Assembly (NCBI GenBank): GCA_018334495.1
Contig: JAGXLV010000005.1
Location: 1-64,000, forward strand
From: Oleiphilaceae bacterium
Lineage (GTDB): Bacteria; Pseudomonadota; Gammaproteobacteria; Pseudomonadales; Oleiphilaceae
DNA: 64,000 nucleotides
Direction: 5' to 3'
The notes under the pieces are model-generated. The model ran no database searches, was not told where the DNA came from, and saw nothing but the letters and a program-made list of their open reading frames with translations. The position numbers and the translations under genes were made by a program. Shown here piece after piece: positions 38,456-48,587 of the stretch. The first letter of the stretch is position 1, and every line of letters starts with the position of its first letter.

Positions 38456-39763
38456 TCACCCAAGGGCTTCAAGCGTGTCCATCAGCCGGCGAACCTTGGT
38501 GATGGACTCTTCGTACTCTTCCGCGGGGCTTGAATCCGCCACAATGCCGCAGCCAGCCCAACAATGAATCCTGCCCGATGATTCGGTCATCAGGGTGCGG
38601 ATGGCGATATTGCTTTCCAGGCGGTCGTGATAGTCCCACCAGAACAGGCTGCCGCAATAAGGACCGCGATCGTGGGCTTCAAGTTCTTCTATGATCTCCA
38701 TGGACCGTCGCTTGGGCGCCCCTGTAATGGAGCCTCCGGGGAACGCCGAAATCAGTGCCTGCAAGGCGGAAACGCCAGGCCTGAGCCGACCGGTCACGGT
38801 GCTGACCAACTGGTGAACGTTACGGTAGCTTTCTATTCTGAACAGCTCGGGCACTTTCACTGAAAAGGGGGTGCAGAAATGCGAAAGGTCATTGCGGATC
38901 AAATCCACGATCATCAGATTTTCGGCGCGGTCTTTGGGGTTGGTACGTAAAGATTCTGCCAGCTGCCGGTCTTCCTCAGGCTCGCTATGTCGGGGTCGGG
39001 TGCCCTTGATGGGCTTGCTGGTGACTTCCCCGGACTCAATCTTTAAAAACATTTCTGGTGAAATGCTGAGCACCTGGTAGTCGCCCGCGTCCAGGTAGGC
39101 GCTATGGGGCACGGGGATGGATTCAGTCAAGGCAAGAAAGGCCACGTAAGGCTGGCCGGTGAATCGGCTGGTGAATTTTTGCGACAGGTTGACCTGATAA
39201 CAATCACCGGCGTGGATTAACTGCAGTATGCGTTCGACCCCCTGGCGGTAATGGCCGGCGCTGGTGTCGGGTTTGAATTCGGAGACAAGGCGGAAGTCCG
39301 GGTCGGGACAGCGGGTGCGCATGACGAGCGCGCGCACTTGGGCCCGGTCCGCCTCAGGGCAGGCAGGATGAAATTCCAGGATGGCGGGCTGGTCATTGCC
39401 GGGATCTTTGACCGTCAGTTGCCAAAGGTATTGACCGACATAGCCCAGGGACCCGGTGCTTCCGGCGCCCCGGCTGACAAAACCGGGTTGCGTGTGCCGG
39501 CCGGCCTCATAAAAACACACGCCGGCGATCGCGCCGGCACCGCGTGCCATCTTGTGGTGGGCCGCGTCGATGTTCTTGAGGCAGGCTGCAAACGCCTCCG
39601 GTTCCGCCGGTAATGCCCAGGTCCGGGCTGGCCAGGCGGAAAATCTCTGTTCCGGTCCACCACGATTGGTAAACTGGACAAAGCCCCGCTGCCGACTAAG
39701 GTGCAGGAGGAAATCGGTTAGCGTGTCAGCAGGGAGACTCAGCTGCTCGTTTTTTTGCACCAC
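38456..39763 (-). CDS. pabB: Aminodeoxychorismate synthase component I
   Basis: A 435-residue chorismate-using enzyme of folate biosynthesis. The C-terminal chorismate-binding domain is complete: GDCYQVNLSQKF, KPIKGTRPR (with the catalytic Lys and the PIKGT form of PabB), ENLMIVDLIRNDL, and FPGGSITGAPK. It makes 4-amino-4-deoxychorismate with ammonia from PabA. The start is uncertain: two GTG codons at 39758-39763 give the frame used here, without a clear ribosome-binding site. It converges on thrH. Confidence 0.93.
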   Translation of the reverse strand: MVQKNEQLSLPADTLTDFLLHLSRQRGFVQFTNRGGPEQRFSAWPARTWALPAEPEAFAACLKNIDAAHHKMARGAGAIAGVCFYEAGRHTQPGFVSRGAGSTGSLGYVGQYLWQLTVKDPGNDQPAILEFHPACPEADRAQVRALVMRTRCPDPDFRLVSEFKPDTSAGHYRQGVERILQLIHAGDCYQVNLSQKFTSRFTGQPYVAFLALTESIPVPHSAYLDAGDYQVLSISPEMFLKIESGEVTSKPIKGTRPRHSEPEEDRQLAESLRTNPKDRAENLMIVDLIRNDLSHFCTPFSVKVPELFRIESYRNVHQLVSTVTGRLRPGVSALQALISAFPGGSITGAPKRRSMEIIEELEAHDRGPYCGSLFWWDYHDRLESNIAIRTLMTESSGRIHCWAGCGIVADSSPAEEYEESITKVRRLMDTLEALG

Positions 39764-39937
39764 GGAACATCCAATACCAGAAAGCGGTTAATTGAAAACG
39801 TGATAATACCGCACCGAAAGCCGGAACAGGCAAAATTGAACTGAATGTTTTAACCATGAATTGATTGAGCCATTGACCTGTGTGTTCGTAAACTCTCCGG
39901 AGCAGTATCTCGGGGCCAACTGATTTGAGAGCAATGC

Positions 39938-40966
39938 ATGATTGCAGTTGCAAAACGACAATGGCGGGCATGGTTGAACCGGCGGATTCCACGGGCCGAT
40001 TCGCTGCAGTTCAAACAGAGCAATATTTTCATTCTGCCCACCGGCGCCGGGCTCATGTTTGGCTTGCTGCTGCTGATCATGCTTCTGACAGGCATTAATT
40101 ATCAGAACAGCCTGATTTATCTTCTTACCTTTGTGTTGGGTTCCGTTTTCGTGGCGGCTATGCACCAAACCCATCGTAATCTCGCGGACCTAGAAGTGAC
40201 TCTGGTCAAAGCCGGAGAGGGCTTTGCTGGCCAGAGCATCCCTTTCCGGTTTCGGGTGGCGAGCAAAAAGCACGATTCCATTGCCATCGCCTTTACCCTG
40301 CCCGGTGTTGTGATCGACCCGCTGTCGGTGCTTGCCGGCGAGGCTCAAGACCTCAATGTGATGGTTCCGGCGCGCAAGCGCGGATTTCTGGAAATTGATC
40401 GGCTCCGGGTAGAAACCCGTTTTCCTTTTGGTCTGCTGAGCGCATGGTCCTGGATGCGCCCGAGCGGAAAGGCTCTGGTATACCCGCGGCCATTAATGCC
40501 GCCTCAACCCAGTACGCCGCCCGCCGCAGATGACGAGTCCGCGGAGGCCAGAACGATGGCTGGTCACGATCATGTTGAAATAAGGCCCTGGCGTGAAGGG
40601 GATCCGGTTCAGCGGGTTTTATGGAAACGTTACGCCCGCACGGGTGAGATGGTCATAGGCGACTGGCAAGGAGATCAGGGCAGTCCGCACTGGCTTGATT
40701 ATGACGCTTTTAGCGGTGTTGATCAGGAATTGCGGCTGAGCTACCTGGCGGCCCAGGTGATTGAGAGGGATAGCGCCGGGCAGCTTTTCGGTTTGCGTCT
40801 GCCCGGCGAGGTTATTGAGCCGGACCGTGGCGCAGGCCATCGGCGCCTTTGTCTCAGTAGCCTCGCGGTGTTTGGTTTGCCCGACACCGACGTTTACGGG
40901 CATTCAGAGGCAACCCGCGTTCGTCCTTTCAAATCTGGCCCCAAACCGGCCAGGGCGTTCACATGA
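39938..40966 (+). CDS. DUF58 domain membrane protein
   Basis: A 342-residue protein. Two adjacent membrane helices (about 34-75) are followed by a cytoplasmic DUF58 domain, with the diagnostic HVEIRPWREGDPVQRVLWKRYARTG-type block around residues 208-232. Such proteins usually sit between a MoxR ATPase gene and a transglutaminase gene. Here the transglutaminase is present (ATGA overlap) but no MoxR gene adjoins; the only MoxR in the window is 19 kb away. Function unknown. Confidence 0.88.
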   Translation: MIAVAKRQWRAWLNRRIPRADSLQFKQSNIFILPTGAGLMFGLLLLIMLLTGINYQNSLIYLLTFVLGSVFVAAMHQTHRNLADLEVTLVKAGEGFAGQSIPFRFRVASKKHDSIAIAFTLPGVVIDPLSVLAGEAQDLNVMVPARKRGFLEIDRLRVETRFPFGLLSAWSWMRPSGKALVYPRPLMPPQPSTPPAADDESAEARTMAGHDHVEIRPWREGDPVQRVLWKRYARTGEMVIGDWQGDQGSPHWLDYDAFSGVDQELRLSYLAAQVIERDSAGQLFGLRLPGEVIEPDRGAGHRRLCLSSLAVFGLPDTDVYGHSEATRVRPFKSGPKPARAFT

Positions 40967-43014
40967 GCCATCATGAACAGCCTTTGCCAAGCCGGGCGCT
41001 GTTGTGGCTGATTGTCGGGTTTGTGATATTGGTAGCGCCGCAATGGGACCGGTTGCCGCTCTGGTTGATTGGTGTCTGCATCCTGCTCGCGACCTGGCGC
41101 GCCCTTGCCCAGAAGGGACGATTGCGGCTGCCCGGGAAGTTGCTGCGTATCGGCATAATGCTGGCGATGACTGCGCTTTACCTGTTTACGGTGAGCGGAC
41201 GTTTTTCGGTGGAAACCGCTTCATCATTCTTTGTGCTGGCGGTCGGTTTAAAATGGCTTGAAACCCGGTACTCCCGTGATTTCTATGTGTTGTTTTTCAT
41301 TCTTGTCTATCTCGCCGCGGTCAACTTTCTGTTCCGGCAAGGCATCGGCTGGACCTTGTTGAATCTGGTCGGTGTCGTCTCGTTGTTTATCGGTTTGCAG
41401 GTGCTGAATGCGCCACAACTTAAAGGCGCGAGCCTGGCAGGCTGGCGCCGGATCGGCACCATGTTGATCAAGACTTTGCCCATTGTGGTTCTGCTGTTTG
41501 TGTTTTTCCCCCGCATGGGGCCCCTTTGGAGTGTGCCCATGGTGTCGAACCAGGGTAAAACCGGGATAAGCGATACTATGGCGCCGGGCTCTATCTCCAG
41601 TCTCGCCCAGAGTGGGGATCGCGCCTTCCGTGCCACCTTTGGCGGCGAGGTTCCGCCACATCGCGAGCGCTACTGGCGTGGCCTGATTCTGGACCAGTTT
41701 GATGGCACAACCTGGCAACAAAGCCAACCGCTGCCCTTTGAGCGTCCCGGCCGCGTGAATCTGGATGGCGGCATTGGCGCTCTGGCCGCTGACGAGTACG
41801 AAATTCTTCTGGACGCCACCAATCAGCGCTGGGCGTTTGCGCTGGGCAACTCAAACGCCGTGTCCGACAACCTCAAACCCATGGCCGGCGAGCTGTTTCG
41901 ATTCCGCAGGCCGGCGGACACGACTTTGCGCTATCGGCTTGCGCTCGGATCAGAGCCGACGCAAGCGGTCGAGGCACTGTCGACGGAGGCGCGCCGCCGT
42001 TATCTACAATTGCCAGGCCAGGGCAACCCGCGCGCACGGGCTTTGGCCGAGCGCCTGAAACAGAGTTCGAGCAACGACCGCGAGTTCATAAACAGTTTTC
42101 TTAACAAGTTGAGAACAGAAGCCTATTTCTACACCCTCAGACCGCCAACCATGCCCGGCGACGGTATCGACAGCCTTCTGTTTGACGACAAGCGCGGCTT
42201 TTGCGCGCACTACGCCGGTGCCATGACCTTTCTGTTGCGCGCTGCGGATATTCCGGCGCGGGTGGTTGTCGGTTATCAGGGTGGGGCGATCGGAGCCGAT
42301 GAAGAATACCTGATCATTCGCCAGTACGACGCCCATGCCTGGGTAGAGGCCTGGCTGCCGGATGCCGGCTGGGTGCGGGTTGACCCCACCGCCGCCATCG
42401 CTCCGCAAAGAGTGGAGTCCGGGTTGCGCGACGCTGTAGCGGAGGAGGGGTCTTTTCTGGAAAACGATTGGACCTCGCCCCAGCGCTACGGCGATATGGC
42501 GGCCCTGCAGTGGGTTTCCCTCAAGCTGGATAAGCTGAATTACCAGTGGACCCGCTGGGTGGTGGGTTACCAGGGCCAGTCCCAGATGGATTTGATGTCG
42601 CGGTTGCCGGGTAACCTGAGCCTTCGCGAGCTGGGTTATGTCACTGCCGGACTGATGTCACTGGCTCTTCTGCTCGCCGGTTTGATCACCCTGACGCGAC
42701 AGTATCGTGAGCGCTCAAGCGACCCGGTCCAGCGCCTGGTGGCGCACTGGCATGGTTTATTGCAGCGCCGGGGTCTTCAGGTCGCACCGGACGAGACACC
42801 GGATCGGTTAGCACGACGGGCGGCTGACGTTTATCCGAACGCGAAAAAGCCTCTGCGTGCCTTTGCCGCCATGGTGAACAACCATTACTATAAGCCGTCG
42901 CGGGCAGGCGAGCCGACTGATCTGAATTATATGAAGAGACTGTTGCGGATCATTGCGCAGGACATGCAGAAGGGGACGCGGCGGCAGTCGTCGTCGGAAC
43001 GCAAAGCGGAGTAA
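40963..43014 (+). CDS. tgpA: TgpA-type membrane transglutaminase-like protein (DUF3488)
   Basis: 683 residues. About six N-terminal helices (DUF3488) anchor the protein. A periplasmic transglutaminase-like domain has the catalytic triad Cys414 (RGFCAHYAG), His458 (YDAHAWVEAW) and Asp474 (WVRVDPTAA). A further helix near 560-580 and a cytoplasmic tail (DUF4129 type) follow. The P. aeruginosa homologue TgpA is important for viability. It overlaps the DUF58 gene by 4 nt and is followed closely by holB. Confidence 0.92.
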   Translation: MSHHEQPLPSRALLWLIVGFVILVAPQWDRLPLWLIGVCILLATWRALAQKGRLRLPGKLLRIGIMLAMTALYLFTVSGRFSVETASSFFVLAVGLKWLETRYSRDFYVLFFILVYLAAVNFLFRQGIGWTLLNLVGVVSLFIGLQVLNAPQLKGASLAGWRRIGTMLIKTLPIVVLLFVFFPRMGPLWSVPMVSNQGKTGISDTMAPGSISSLAQSGDRAFRATFGGEVPPHRERYWRGLILDQFDGTTWQQSQPLPFERPGRVNLDGGIGALAADEYEILLDATNQRWAFALGNSNAVSDNLKPMAGELFRFRRPADTTLRYRLALGSEPTQAVEALSTEARRRYLQLPGQGNPRARALAERLKQSSSNDREFINSFLNKLRTEAYFYTLRPPTMPGDGIDSLLFDDKRGFCAHYAGAMTFLLRAADIPARVVVGYQGGAIGADEEYLIIRQYDAHAWVEAWLPDAGWVRVDPTAAIAPQRVESGLRDAVAEEGSFLENDWTSPQRYGDMAALQWVSLKLDKLNYQWTRWVVGYQGQSQMDLMSRLPGNLSLRELGYVTAGLMSLALLLAGLITLTRQYRERSSDPVQRLVAHWHGLLQRRGLQVAPDETPDRLARRAADVYPNAKKPLRAFAAMVNNHYYKPSRAGEPTDLNYMKRLLRIIAQDMQKGTRRQSSSERKAE

Positions 43015-43021
43015 TTGAAGC

Positions 43022-44041
43022 GTGCAGCAACACAAGCAACAACCCATGAGCTGGCATTCCGGGGCCTGGTCCTATGTGGCCGGCCGCTTGCGGGCGGGAC
43101 ATTTGCCCCATGCTTTGTTGATTACCGGCGAGCAGGGTGTCGGTAAGCGCGCCTTTGCGGACGCACTGGCGCATCGACTCGTGTGTGAACAGGCCAATGA
43201 GCAGGATCAGCCTTGTGGTCATTGCAAACAGTGTGAGCTGGTGGCGGCTGATTCGCACCCCGATATTCGCCGCTACGCGCCTGAAAAATCCCGCATCATC
43301 AAAATCGCCCAGGTCCGGGCCCTGTCCGAGTTCGCGGTGGTGTCGCCGCAAGTGGCCAGACGTAAAATCGTCGTTATTGACCGGGCAGACCAGCTCAACA
43401 TTAATGCGGGTAACGCTTTGCTTAAAACCCTGGAGGAGCCCAGCGCCGATCTGGTTCTCCTGCTTTTGCAGGAAAGCGGCCGGCCACTCCTGCCGACCCT
43501 GAAATCCCGTTGCCAAAGCCTGATGATTGCTACACCGGGCGCCGAGGTGGCCGCCCACTGGCTGAATGGGCAGCTTGCAGGCGAAGGCCTTACGGCGACG
43601 GGTGATCAACAAAAGCAGGCCTTGGCGATGGCGCGGTTTGCTCCCAGGCTGGCGCTGGAATATCTGTCCGGGGATTATCTGAAGCTCAGGGCGGACGCCT
43701 TTTCGCTGTTTCGGCGTTTCATGAAATCGGAGGCATCGCTTGCGGAAGCCGCCAAGGCTTTCAAGGCGCTGGGTTCCGAAGAGACACTGGCGTTGATGGA
43801 AATCTGGGCGTCGGATCTGGCGCGACTTGCCGCAGGCGGCGAGAGCCGGGATCAGGAAGCAGCCGAGATGTTGGGCTTTCTCGCCCGTATAAACCCGGGC
43901 TGGCGTGCCCACGAGTTGATGGATCATCTGCACGAGGCTCGGGCCGCCCTGGTTTATAATGCCAGTCCGGAGCTTGAGGCCCAGCGCCTGTTAATCCAGT
44001 GGCAGGCTTTGATGCCAGACCGCCGGCGCCGAGCCGGCTAA
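43022..44041 (+). CDS. holB: DNA polymerase III subunit delta'
   Basis: A 339-residue clamp-loader subunit. The P-loop is GEQGVGKRAF, and the zinc cysteines are CGHCKQC. The SRC motif (LKSRCQS) supplies the arginine-finger region, and LKTLEEPS is the usual family block. The GTG start at 43022 follows a GGAG sequence; ATG 43046 is an alternative that drops eight residues. It begins only 7 nt after the transglutaminase gene. The tmk gene that precedes holB in Pseudomonas is absent here, while pilZ follows as usual. Confidence 0.94.
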   Translation: MQQHKQQPMSWHSGAWSYVAGRLRAGHLPHALLITGEQGVGKRAFADALAHRLVCEQANEQDQPCGHCKQCELVAADSHPDIRRYAPEKSRIIKIAQVRALSEFAVVSPQVARRKIVVIDRADQLNINAGNALLKTLEEPSADLVLLLLQESGRPLLPTLKSRCQSLMIATPGAEVAAHWLNGQLAGEGLTATGDQQKQALAMARFAPRLALEYLSGDYLKLRADAFSLFRRFMKSEASLAEAAKAFKALGSEETLALMEIWASDLARLAAGGESRDQEAAEMLGFLARINPGWRAHELMDHLHEARAALVYNASPELEAQRLLIQWQALMPDRRRRAG

Positions 44042-44111
44042 AGCAATTGGGTGAATTTCCGTCCTGGCTGCTATGCTGGGAACTTATTAGTCGTTTTTTG
44101 AAGGATAGGTT

Positions 44112-44462
44112 ATGGGGCCTGGTTTTGGCGCACGCAGTGGTATTCTGACATTGACGATCAAGGATAAAGCGGTGCTCTATGCCGCTTATATGCCCTACAT
44201 CCGGCAGGGCGGACTGTTTATCCCGACCCAGAAGCAATATCAGCTGGGCGATGAGGTATTCCTTTTGCTCAACCTGATGGATGAACCCGAGAAAATCCCG
44301 GTTGCCGGTAAAGTGGTGTGGATCACCCCCAGAGGCGCACAAGGTAACAGGGCGGCCGGTATTGGCGTTCAGTTCGCGGGTGACGATGAATCCGCCCGCA
44401 CCAAAATCGAGTCCTATCTTGCGGGCGCCCTGAGTTCTGATCGATCCACTCACACCATGTAA
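44112..44462 (+). CDS. pilZ: Type IV pilus-associated PilZ domain protein
   Basis: A 116-residue single-domain protein like P. aeruginosa PilZ. The family blocks are YMPYIRQGGLFIPT, YQLGDEVFLLLNLMDEPEKIPVAGKVVWITP and AAGIGVQF. It lacks the RxxxR and D/NxSxxG residues that bind cyclic di-GMP, as does the original PilZ, which acts by protein contacts (PilB, FimX) in pilus assembly. GGATAGG precedes the ATG. The holB-pilZ order is conserved in gammaproteobacteria. Confidence 0.93.
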   Translation: MGPGFGARSGILTLTIKDKAVLYAAYMPYIRQGGLFIPTQKQYQLGDEVFLLLNLMDEPEKIPVAGKVVWITPRGAQGNRAAGIGVQFAGDDESARTKIESYLAGALSSDRSTHTM

Positions 44463-44476
44463 GGCCTGCCTGCCAG

Positions 44477-45388
44477 ATGAACGATTTCCAGGTTCGCGCG
44501 GAGCCGACGACCAGTGACAAGGCCTATCAGGAAATGCGCTGGCCGCTCCGTCATCTCACGCTTGCCGGCTTGCATTGGCCGGCCCGAAACACTACCACTG
44601 AACAGCCGCCGGTGATCATGTTGCACGGCTGGCTTGATAATTGTCTGTCCTTTACCGAGCTGGCGCCTGACATAAGCGCTGAAACGGACGTTTATGCCAT
44701 CGATATGTCAGGGCATGGCTATTCCGGGCACCGTCCGCCGGGGCAGGGCTACTTGCTGGCCGACTATGTTGCTGAATTGGCGGAGCTACTGGATACCGCC
44801 TTCAACCAGCCGGTGGATCTGGTGGGCCATTCACTGGGTGGAATCGTGGCCCTGATGTACGCCGCGATTTTCCCGGAGAAGGTTCGCAAGCTGGTGACCA
44901 TTGATAGCCTTGGTCCCATGACCAAGGCCCCGGACGATGCTCCCGCTCAGTTACGGCGGGGTATTGCCAAGCGCCTGTCCGGATCTGTTGGTCACACGGT
45001 CTATCCCTCCATTGAGGAGGCCGCGAGGGCTCGGGCCGGCGGCATGATTCCCTTGTCGGCCGGCGTGGCCCGACAATTGGTGGGGAGAAACCTGAAGTCT
45101 GTCGAGCGGGGCTTTCAGTGGCGAACGGACCCGAAACTGCGCCATCCGTCACTGATGACCTATACCGAGTCCCAAGCGATTGCGTTTTTGCAGTCGGTCA
45201 AAACCGAGACATTGCTTGTCCGGGCCGAAGACGGCCTGCTTAGCAAGAGCGAGAAGTGGCCCCGGCGCCTGGCGGCAATGACCGCTTGCACCCATGTGGT
45301 GGTACCGGGAGCCCACCACTGTCATCTTGATGGCAATACACGGCCAACGGCCAATTCAGTCAGAGGCTTTTTAACGAATGATGGGTAA
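44477..45388 (+). CDS. Alpha/beta hydrolase
   Basis: A 303-residue alpha/beta hydrolase-fold enzyme. The oxyanion strand is VIMLHGWLDN, the nucleophile elbow VGHSLGGIVAL, and the last His in VPGAHHCHLD. No signal peptide, so cytoplasmic. The pattern is that of small esterases or C-C hydrolases; the substrate cannot be named. It starts 14 nt after pilZ and overlaps the DUF4892 gene by 11 nt, forming one transcript. Confidence 0.85.
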   Translation: MNDFQVRAEPTTSDKAYQEMRWPLRHLTLAGLHWPARNTTTEQPPVIMLHGWLDNCLSFTELAPDISAETDVYAIDMSGHGYSGHRPPGQGYLLADYVAELAELLDTAFNQPVDLVGHSLGGIVALMYAAIFPEKVRKLVTIDSLGPMTKAPDDAPAQLRRGIAKRLSGSVGHTVYPSIEEAARARAGGMIPLSAGVARQLVGRNLKSVERGFQWRTDPKLRHPSLMTYTESQAIAFLQSVKTETLLVRAEDGLLSKSEKWPRRLAAMTACTHVVVPGAHHCHLDGNTRPTANSVRGFLTNDG

Positions 45389-46286
45389 TTCAACTGCACT
45401 CCGTTCTTACATCAGCGCATGTGTGCTTCTTGTGGCCTGGTGCCTGGCCCCGTCAGCATTTGCTGCCGATATAACGCCTTTCCCCAAGGCAAGTCTTGAA
45501 AGAGAAATCCCAATTGTATCCTCAGGGCATCGGGTATTGCTGAGCCCGGTTCGGGAAATCAGTAATCGGATTCGCTCCGACACCATGGTTCGGCTGGCGG
45601 TGGACGGCATCGGTCAGCTGATGCAGGTGAATGCCGATTCCAGTCGCGCTGAGGCCCGTGAATACTACCTGAGTGAACTCAAAGCCCGGGACGCGACCAT
45701 TCTTTACCGCTGTGAGGGCAGAAGTTGTGGCCGCAGTAACGTCTGGGCCAACCAGATTTTTGAGCAGGCGACGCTTTATGGCCGGGATACCGATCAGGAT
45801 TACCTGGTCGCCGCCTACCAGGGCGCCAATGACAAAACCCGGTTGGTTTTGGTGTATACCGTGACACGCGGGAATAATCGTGAGCATGTCTGGGTAGAAC
45901 AACTCAACGTTGCTGATGCCAGCAAACTGCCGGGTTTTTCCGGTGGCTCCTCACGGATTCGTGGGCCGATCATCGTGCCCTGGACCGGTGGAGTCACTTT
46001 CCAGTTTGACTACAATGCCAATGACCGAGGTCGTTTGCAGGAATGGATGTCCGAGCCCGGCAGCGAGTTGGTGTTGAACAGTTTTAGCACTCTGGGAGAC
46101 GACCAGTCCCTTGAAAGTGCCCTGGAGCAGGCGCGCCAGGCCGCCGATTCCTTGACGGACCTGCTCGCACAGAGTGTCGTCAGCGAAGACCGTGTCACAA
46201 AGATTGTGATCGGACCTGTGATTACCTTTGAAAATCCGGCCCGGCAGGGTAACCGTGTAGAAATCAAGGTTGTTTCCCAACCCTGA
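45378..46286 (+). CDS. DUF4892 domain secreted protein
   Basis: A 302-residue exported protein. The signal peptide ends PSAFA-AD near residue 29. The mature part matches the DUF4892 pattern: a region with YYLSELKARDATILYRCEGRSCGRSNVWANQIF, including two cysteines that could form a disulfide, and an OmpA-like C-terminus (FSTLGDDQSLESALEQARQ). Function unknown; a periplasmic or outer-membrane site is likely. It overlaps the hydrolase gene at its start. Confidence 0.82.
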   Translation: MMGNSTALRSYISACVLLVAWCLAPSAFAADITPFPKASLEREIPIVSSGHRVLLSPVREISNRIRSDTMVRLAVDGIGQLMQVNADSSRAEAREYYLSELKARDATILYRCEGRSCGRSNVWANQIFEQATLYGRDTDQDYLVAAYQGANDKTRLVLVYTVTRGNNREHVWVEQLNVADASKLPGFSGGSSRIRGPIIVPWTGGVTFQFDYNANDRGRLQEWMSEPGSELVLNSFSTLGDDQSLESALEQARQAADSLTDLLAQSVVSEDRVTKIVIGPVITFENPARQGNRVEIKVVSQP

Positions 46287-46320
46287 ACCAGAATCCTGCC
46301 GGAAAGGGGGCGCAGGCGAC

Positions 46321-47550
46321 ATGAGCAAGAAGGAGCAAAAAGCAAAGGATGATGCGCTTAAGAGTGCGTCGGGTTCTGAGCCTTACAAAGCCATCGACGA
46401 TAAAACCGGGGAGTCGGTCGAAAGCTTCGGGCGGTCTTTGTTGTCGAACCGGGCCGCCCGAAAAACGCCTGTCAGGCGCCCGACGGTCGCGTTAACGCTG
46501 GGCAGTGGTGGCGCCAGAGGTTATGCCCACATTGGTGCCATTGAGGTGCTGGTGGAGCGCGGCTATGACATTATCGCGATTTCCGGTTGCTCAATGGGCG
46601 CCTTGATTGGCGGTGTTTTTGCTGCCGGCAAGATGCAGGACTACAAGGATTGGGTCACTGGCCTGGGCCAGTTCGATGTGCTCAAGTTACTGGACGTTTC
46701 CCTGTCCTCGCCAGGCGCTATCCGGGGCGATAAAATTTTCTCCGTGGTCCGGGAAATGCTTGGCGACACCCGCATTGAAGATCTGCCTCTGTTTTATACG
46801 GCGGTTGCCACCGACCTGCTGTCCCATAAGGAGATCTGGTTCCAGGAAGGGTCTTTGCATCAGGCCATAAGGGCCTCTGTGTCGATTCCCGGTGTGATCA
46901 CCCCGGTTATTCTCAATGGCCGGGTGCTGGTTGACGGCGCCCTTCTGAACCCCTTGCCAATCGTGCCCACCATCTCGTCCCATGCCGACCTCGTGTTTGC
47001 CATTAACCTGAGCGGCGAAGACGACCGTCGCTCGCGTTTTCCGGAACCGGCCCCGATCACGGATGACGACAGTGAGTTGGAGGAAGGCATCGAGAAAATT
47101 CGGGGCAAGGCGTCGCGTTGGCTGGATTGGGATATGCTCACCTCGTTTGTTAATCGCCGGGATGCTGATTCGCTGTCCGAGGGCGCCGGGGATGCTGAAG
47201 AAAAAATTGCGCGCATGGCCCGGAAAAAACAGAGCGAGAAAACCAGGCGCCCGGAAGACGAGCCCAGGGAAAGCGAATCCGAAGAACCGGAGACCATGGC
47301 CTGGGAAAGTCTTGGTATCGGCAAGTTCGACGTTATGAACCTGGCCATTGAGACCATGCAGAGCGCTTTGGTGCAATACAAGATTGCCGGATACCCCCCT
47401 GATTTGCTGGTGAATGTACCGAAAACCGCTTCGCGAACCTATGATTATCACAAGGCGCCGGAGCTTATCCAGCTTGGTCGGGAAAGGATGACCGAGGCTT
47501 TGAACCGGTTTGAACATCACGAAACCAGCTCAGGCCCCATGGCGACTTGA
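46321..47550 (+). CDS. Patatin-like phospholipase family protein (RssA-like)
   Basis: A 409-residue protein of the RssA/YchK group. The oxyanion motif is GSGGARGYAHIGAIEVL (from about 61), the nucleophile motif GCSMG (Ser about 91), and the catalytic Asp lies in VDGALLNPLP (about 205). A charged insertion at about 240-330 (MARKKQSEKTRRPEDE) is lysine/glutamate-rich and probably disordered. ATG 46321 is chosen because the upstream extension overlaps the previous gene. The physiological lipid is unknown. It is the second patatin-like gene of the window; the first is at 29699. Confidence 0.88.
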   Translation: MSKKEQKAKDDALKSASGSEPYKAIDDKTGESVESFGRSLLSNRAARKTPVRRPTVALTLGSGGARGYAHIGAIEVLVERGYDIIAISGCSMGALIGGVFAAGKMQDYKDWVTGLGQFDVLKLLDVSLSSPGAIRGDKIFSVVREMLGDTRIEDLPLFYTAVATDLLSHKEIWFQEGSLHQAIRASVSIPGVITPVILNGRVLVDGALLNPLPIVPTISSHADLVFAINLSGEDDRRSRFPEPAPITDDDSELEEGIEKIRGKASRWLDWDMLTSFVNRRDADSLSEGAGDAEEKIARMARKKQSEKTRRPEDEPRESESEEPETMAWESLGIGKFDVMNLAIETMQSALVQYKIAGYPPDLLVNVPKTASRTYDYHKAPELIQLGRERMTEALNRFEHHETSSGPMAT

Positions 47551-47647
47551 TCGGTTCACTGTGTTTCCCGGCAACCGATGGCTGAGAATGGCCTGAAAAA
47601 CCCGTATAGTCCCTGCTTCCGGATATGATAAGAGGATTTAAACGCTT

Positions 47648-48553
47648 GTGACCCAGCCCATTGACGACCTGCTCAGCATTCGGGACCTGTTGCGTTATGC
47701 CGCTTCACAATTTGCCGGCTCTGATCTGTTTTATGGTCACGGCACGGATAACGTCTGGGACGAGGCGGTTCAGCTCGTGATGCGAAGCCTGAATCTGCCA
47801 CTGGACAATAATACGGTATTCCTCGATGCCCGGCTTGTCCGTGACGAACGGGAACTGATCCTGAACCGGATCCAGCGTCGTATTGAAAGCCGGGTTCCGC
47901 TGGCTTATCTGTTAGGGGAAGCCTGGTTCATGGGTTTGCCGTTCAAAGTCGATGAACGGGTTCTGGTGCCGCGTTCACCTCTGGCCGAACTGCTTGAGTC
48001 GGGCCTGCAACCCTGGTTGGGTGAGCAGCCGGTGGGCCGCATCCTGGATCTTTGTACCGGCAGCGGCTGCATTGGCATCGCCGCTGCCACCGTCTTCGAC
48101 AACGCGGAAGTCGATCTGGCGGACATTTCGCCGGACGCTCTGGAAGTAGCCAGCGACAATATAGCGCTCCATGGCCTGGAGGACCGGGTCCGGACGGTAT
48201 GTGCCGATGTCTTTGAAGGGATTGAAGGCCGCTACGATGTGATTCTCAGCAATCCGCCCTATGTTGATGCGGAGGATCTCGCGGATATGCCGGAGGAGTT
48301 CCGGCATGAACCGGCACTGGGTCTGGCTGCCGGCGAAGATGGATTGGAGATCGCGCATCGCATTCTGGCCGGTGCCGCCGCACATTTGACGCCGGACGGG
48401 CTGTTGATCGTGGAGGTGGGCAATAGCTGGCCGGCACTGGAGGCGGCTTATCCGGATTTGCCATTTGTCTGGCTGGAATTTGAGCGGGGCGGTGAGGGTG
48501 TGTTTTTGCTGAGCGCGCGGGATTTGGCTCAGCGCGCCAGAGTCTCGATTTAA
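47648..48553 (+). CDS. prmB: 50S ribosomal protein L3 glutamine methyltransferase
   Basis: A 301-residue class I methyltransferase. The SAM motif is [16 protein letters not shown], and the catalytic NPPY is at 202-205 ([12 protein letters not shown]). PrmB modifies a glutamine of ribosomal protein L3. The N-terminal helices and [23 protein letters not shown] are diagnostic of PrmB/PrmC. The GTG start has AGAGGA about 12 nt upstream. It precedes aroC, as in many gammaproteobacteria. Confidence 0.95.
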   Translation: MTQPIDDLLSIRDLLRYAASQFAGSDLFYGHGTDNVWDEAVQLVMRSLNLPLDNNTVFLDARLVRDERELILNRIQRRIESRVPLAYLLGEAWFMGLPFKVDERVLVPRSPLAELLESGLQPWLGEQPVGRILDLCTGSGCIGIAAATVFDNAEVDLADISPDALEVASDNIALHGLEDRVRTVCADVFEGIEGRYDVILSNPPYVDAEDLADMPEEFRHEPALGLAAGEDGLEIAHRILAGAAAHLTPDGLLIVEVGNSWPALEAAYPDLPFVWLEFERGGEGVFLLSARDLAQRARVSI

Positions 48554-48587
48554 AACACTTTAATTAACTTACACAAGATATTGATTT

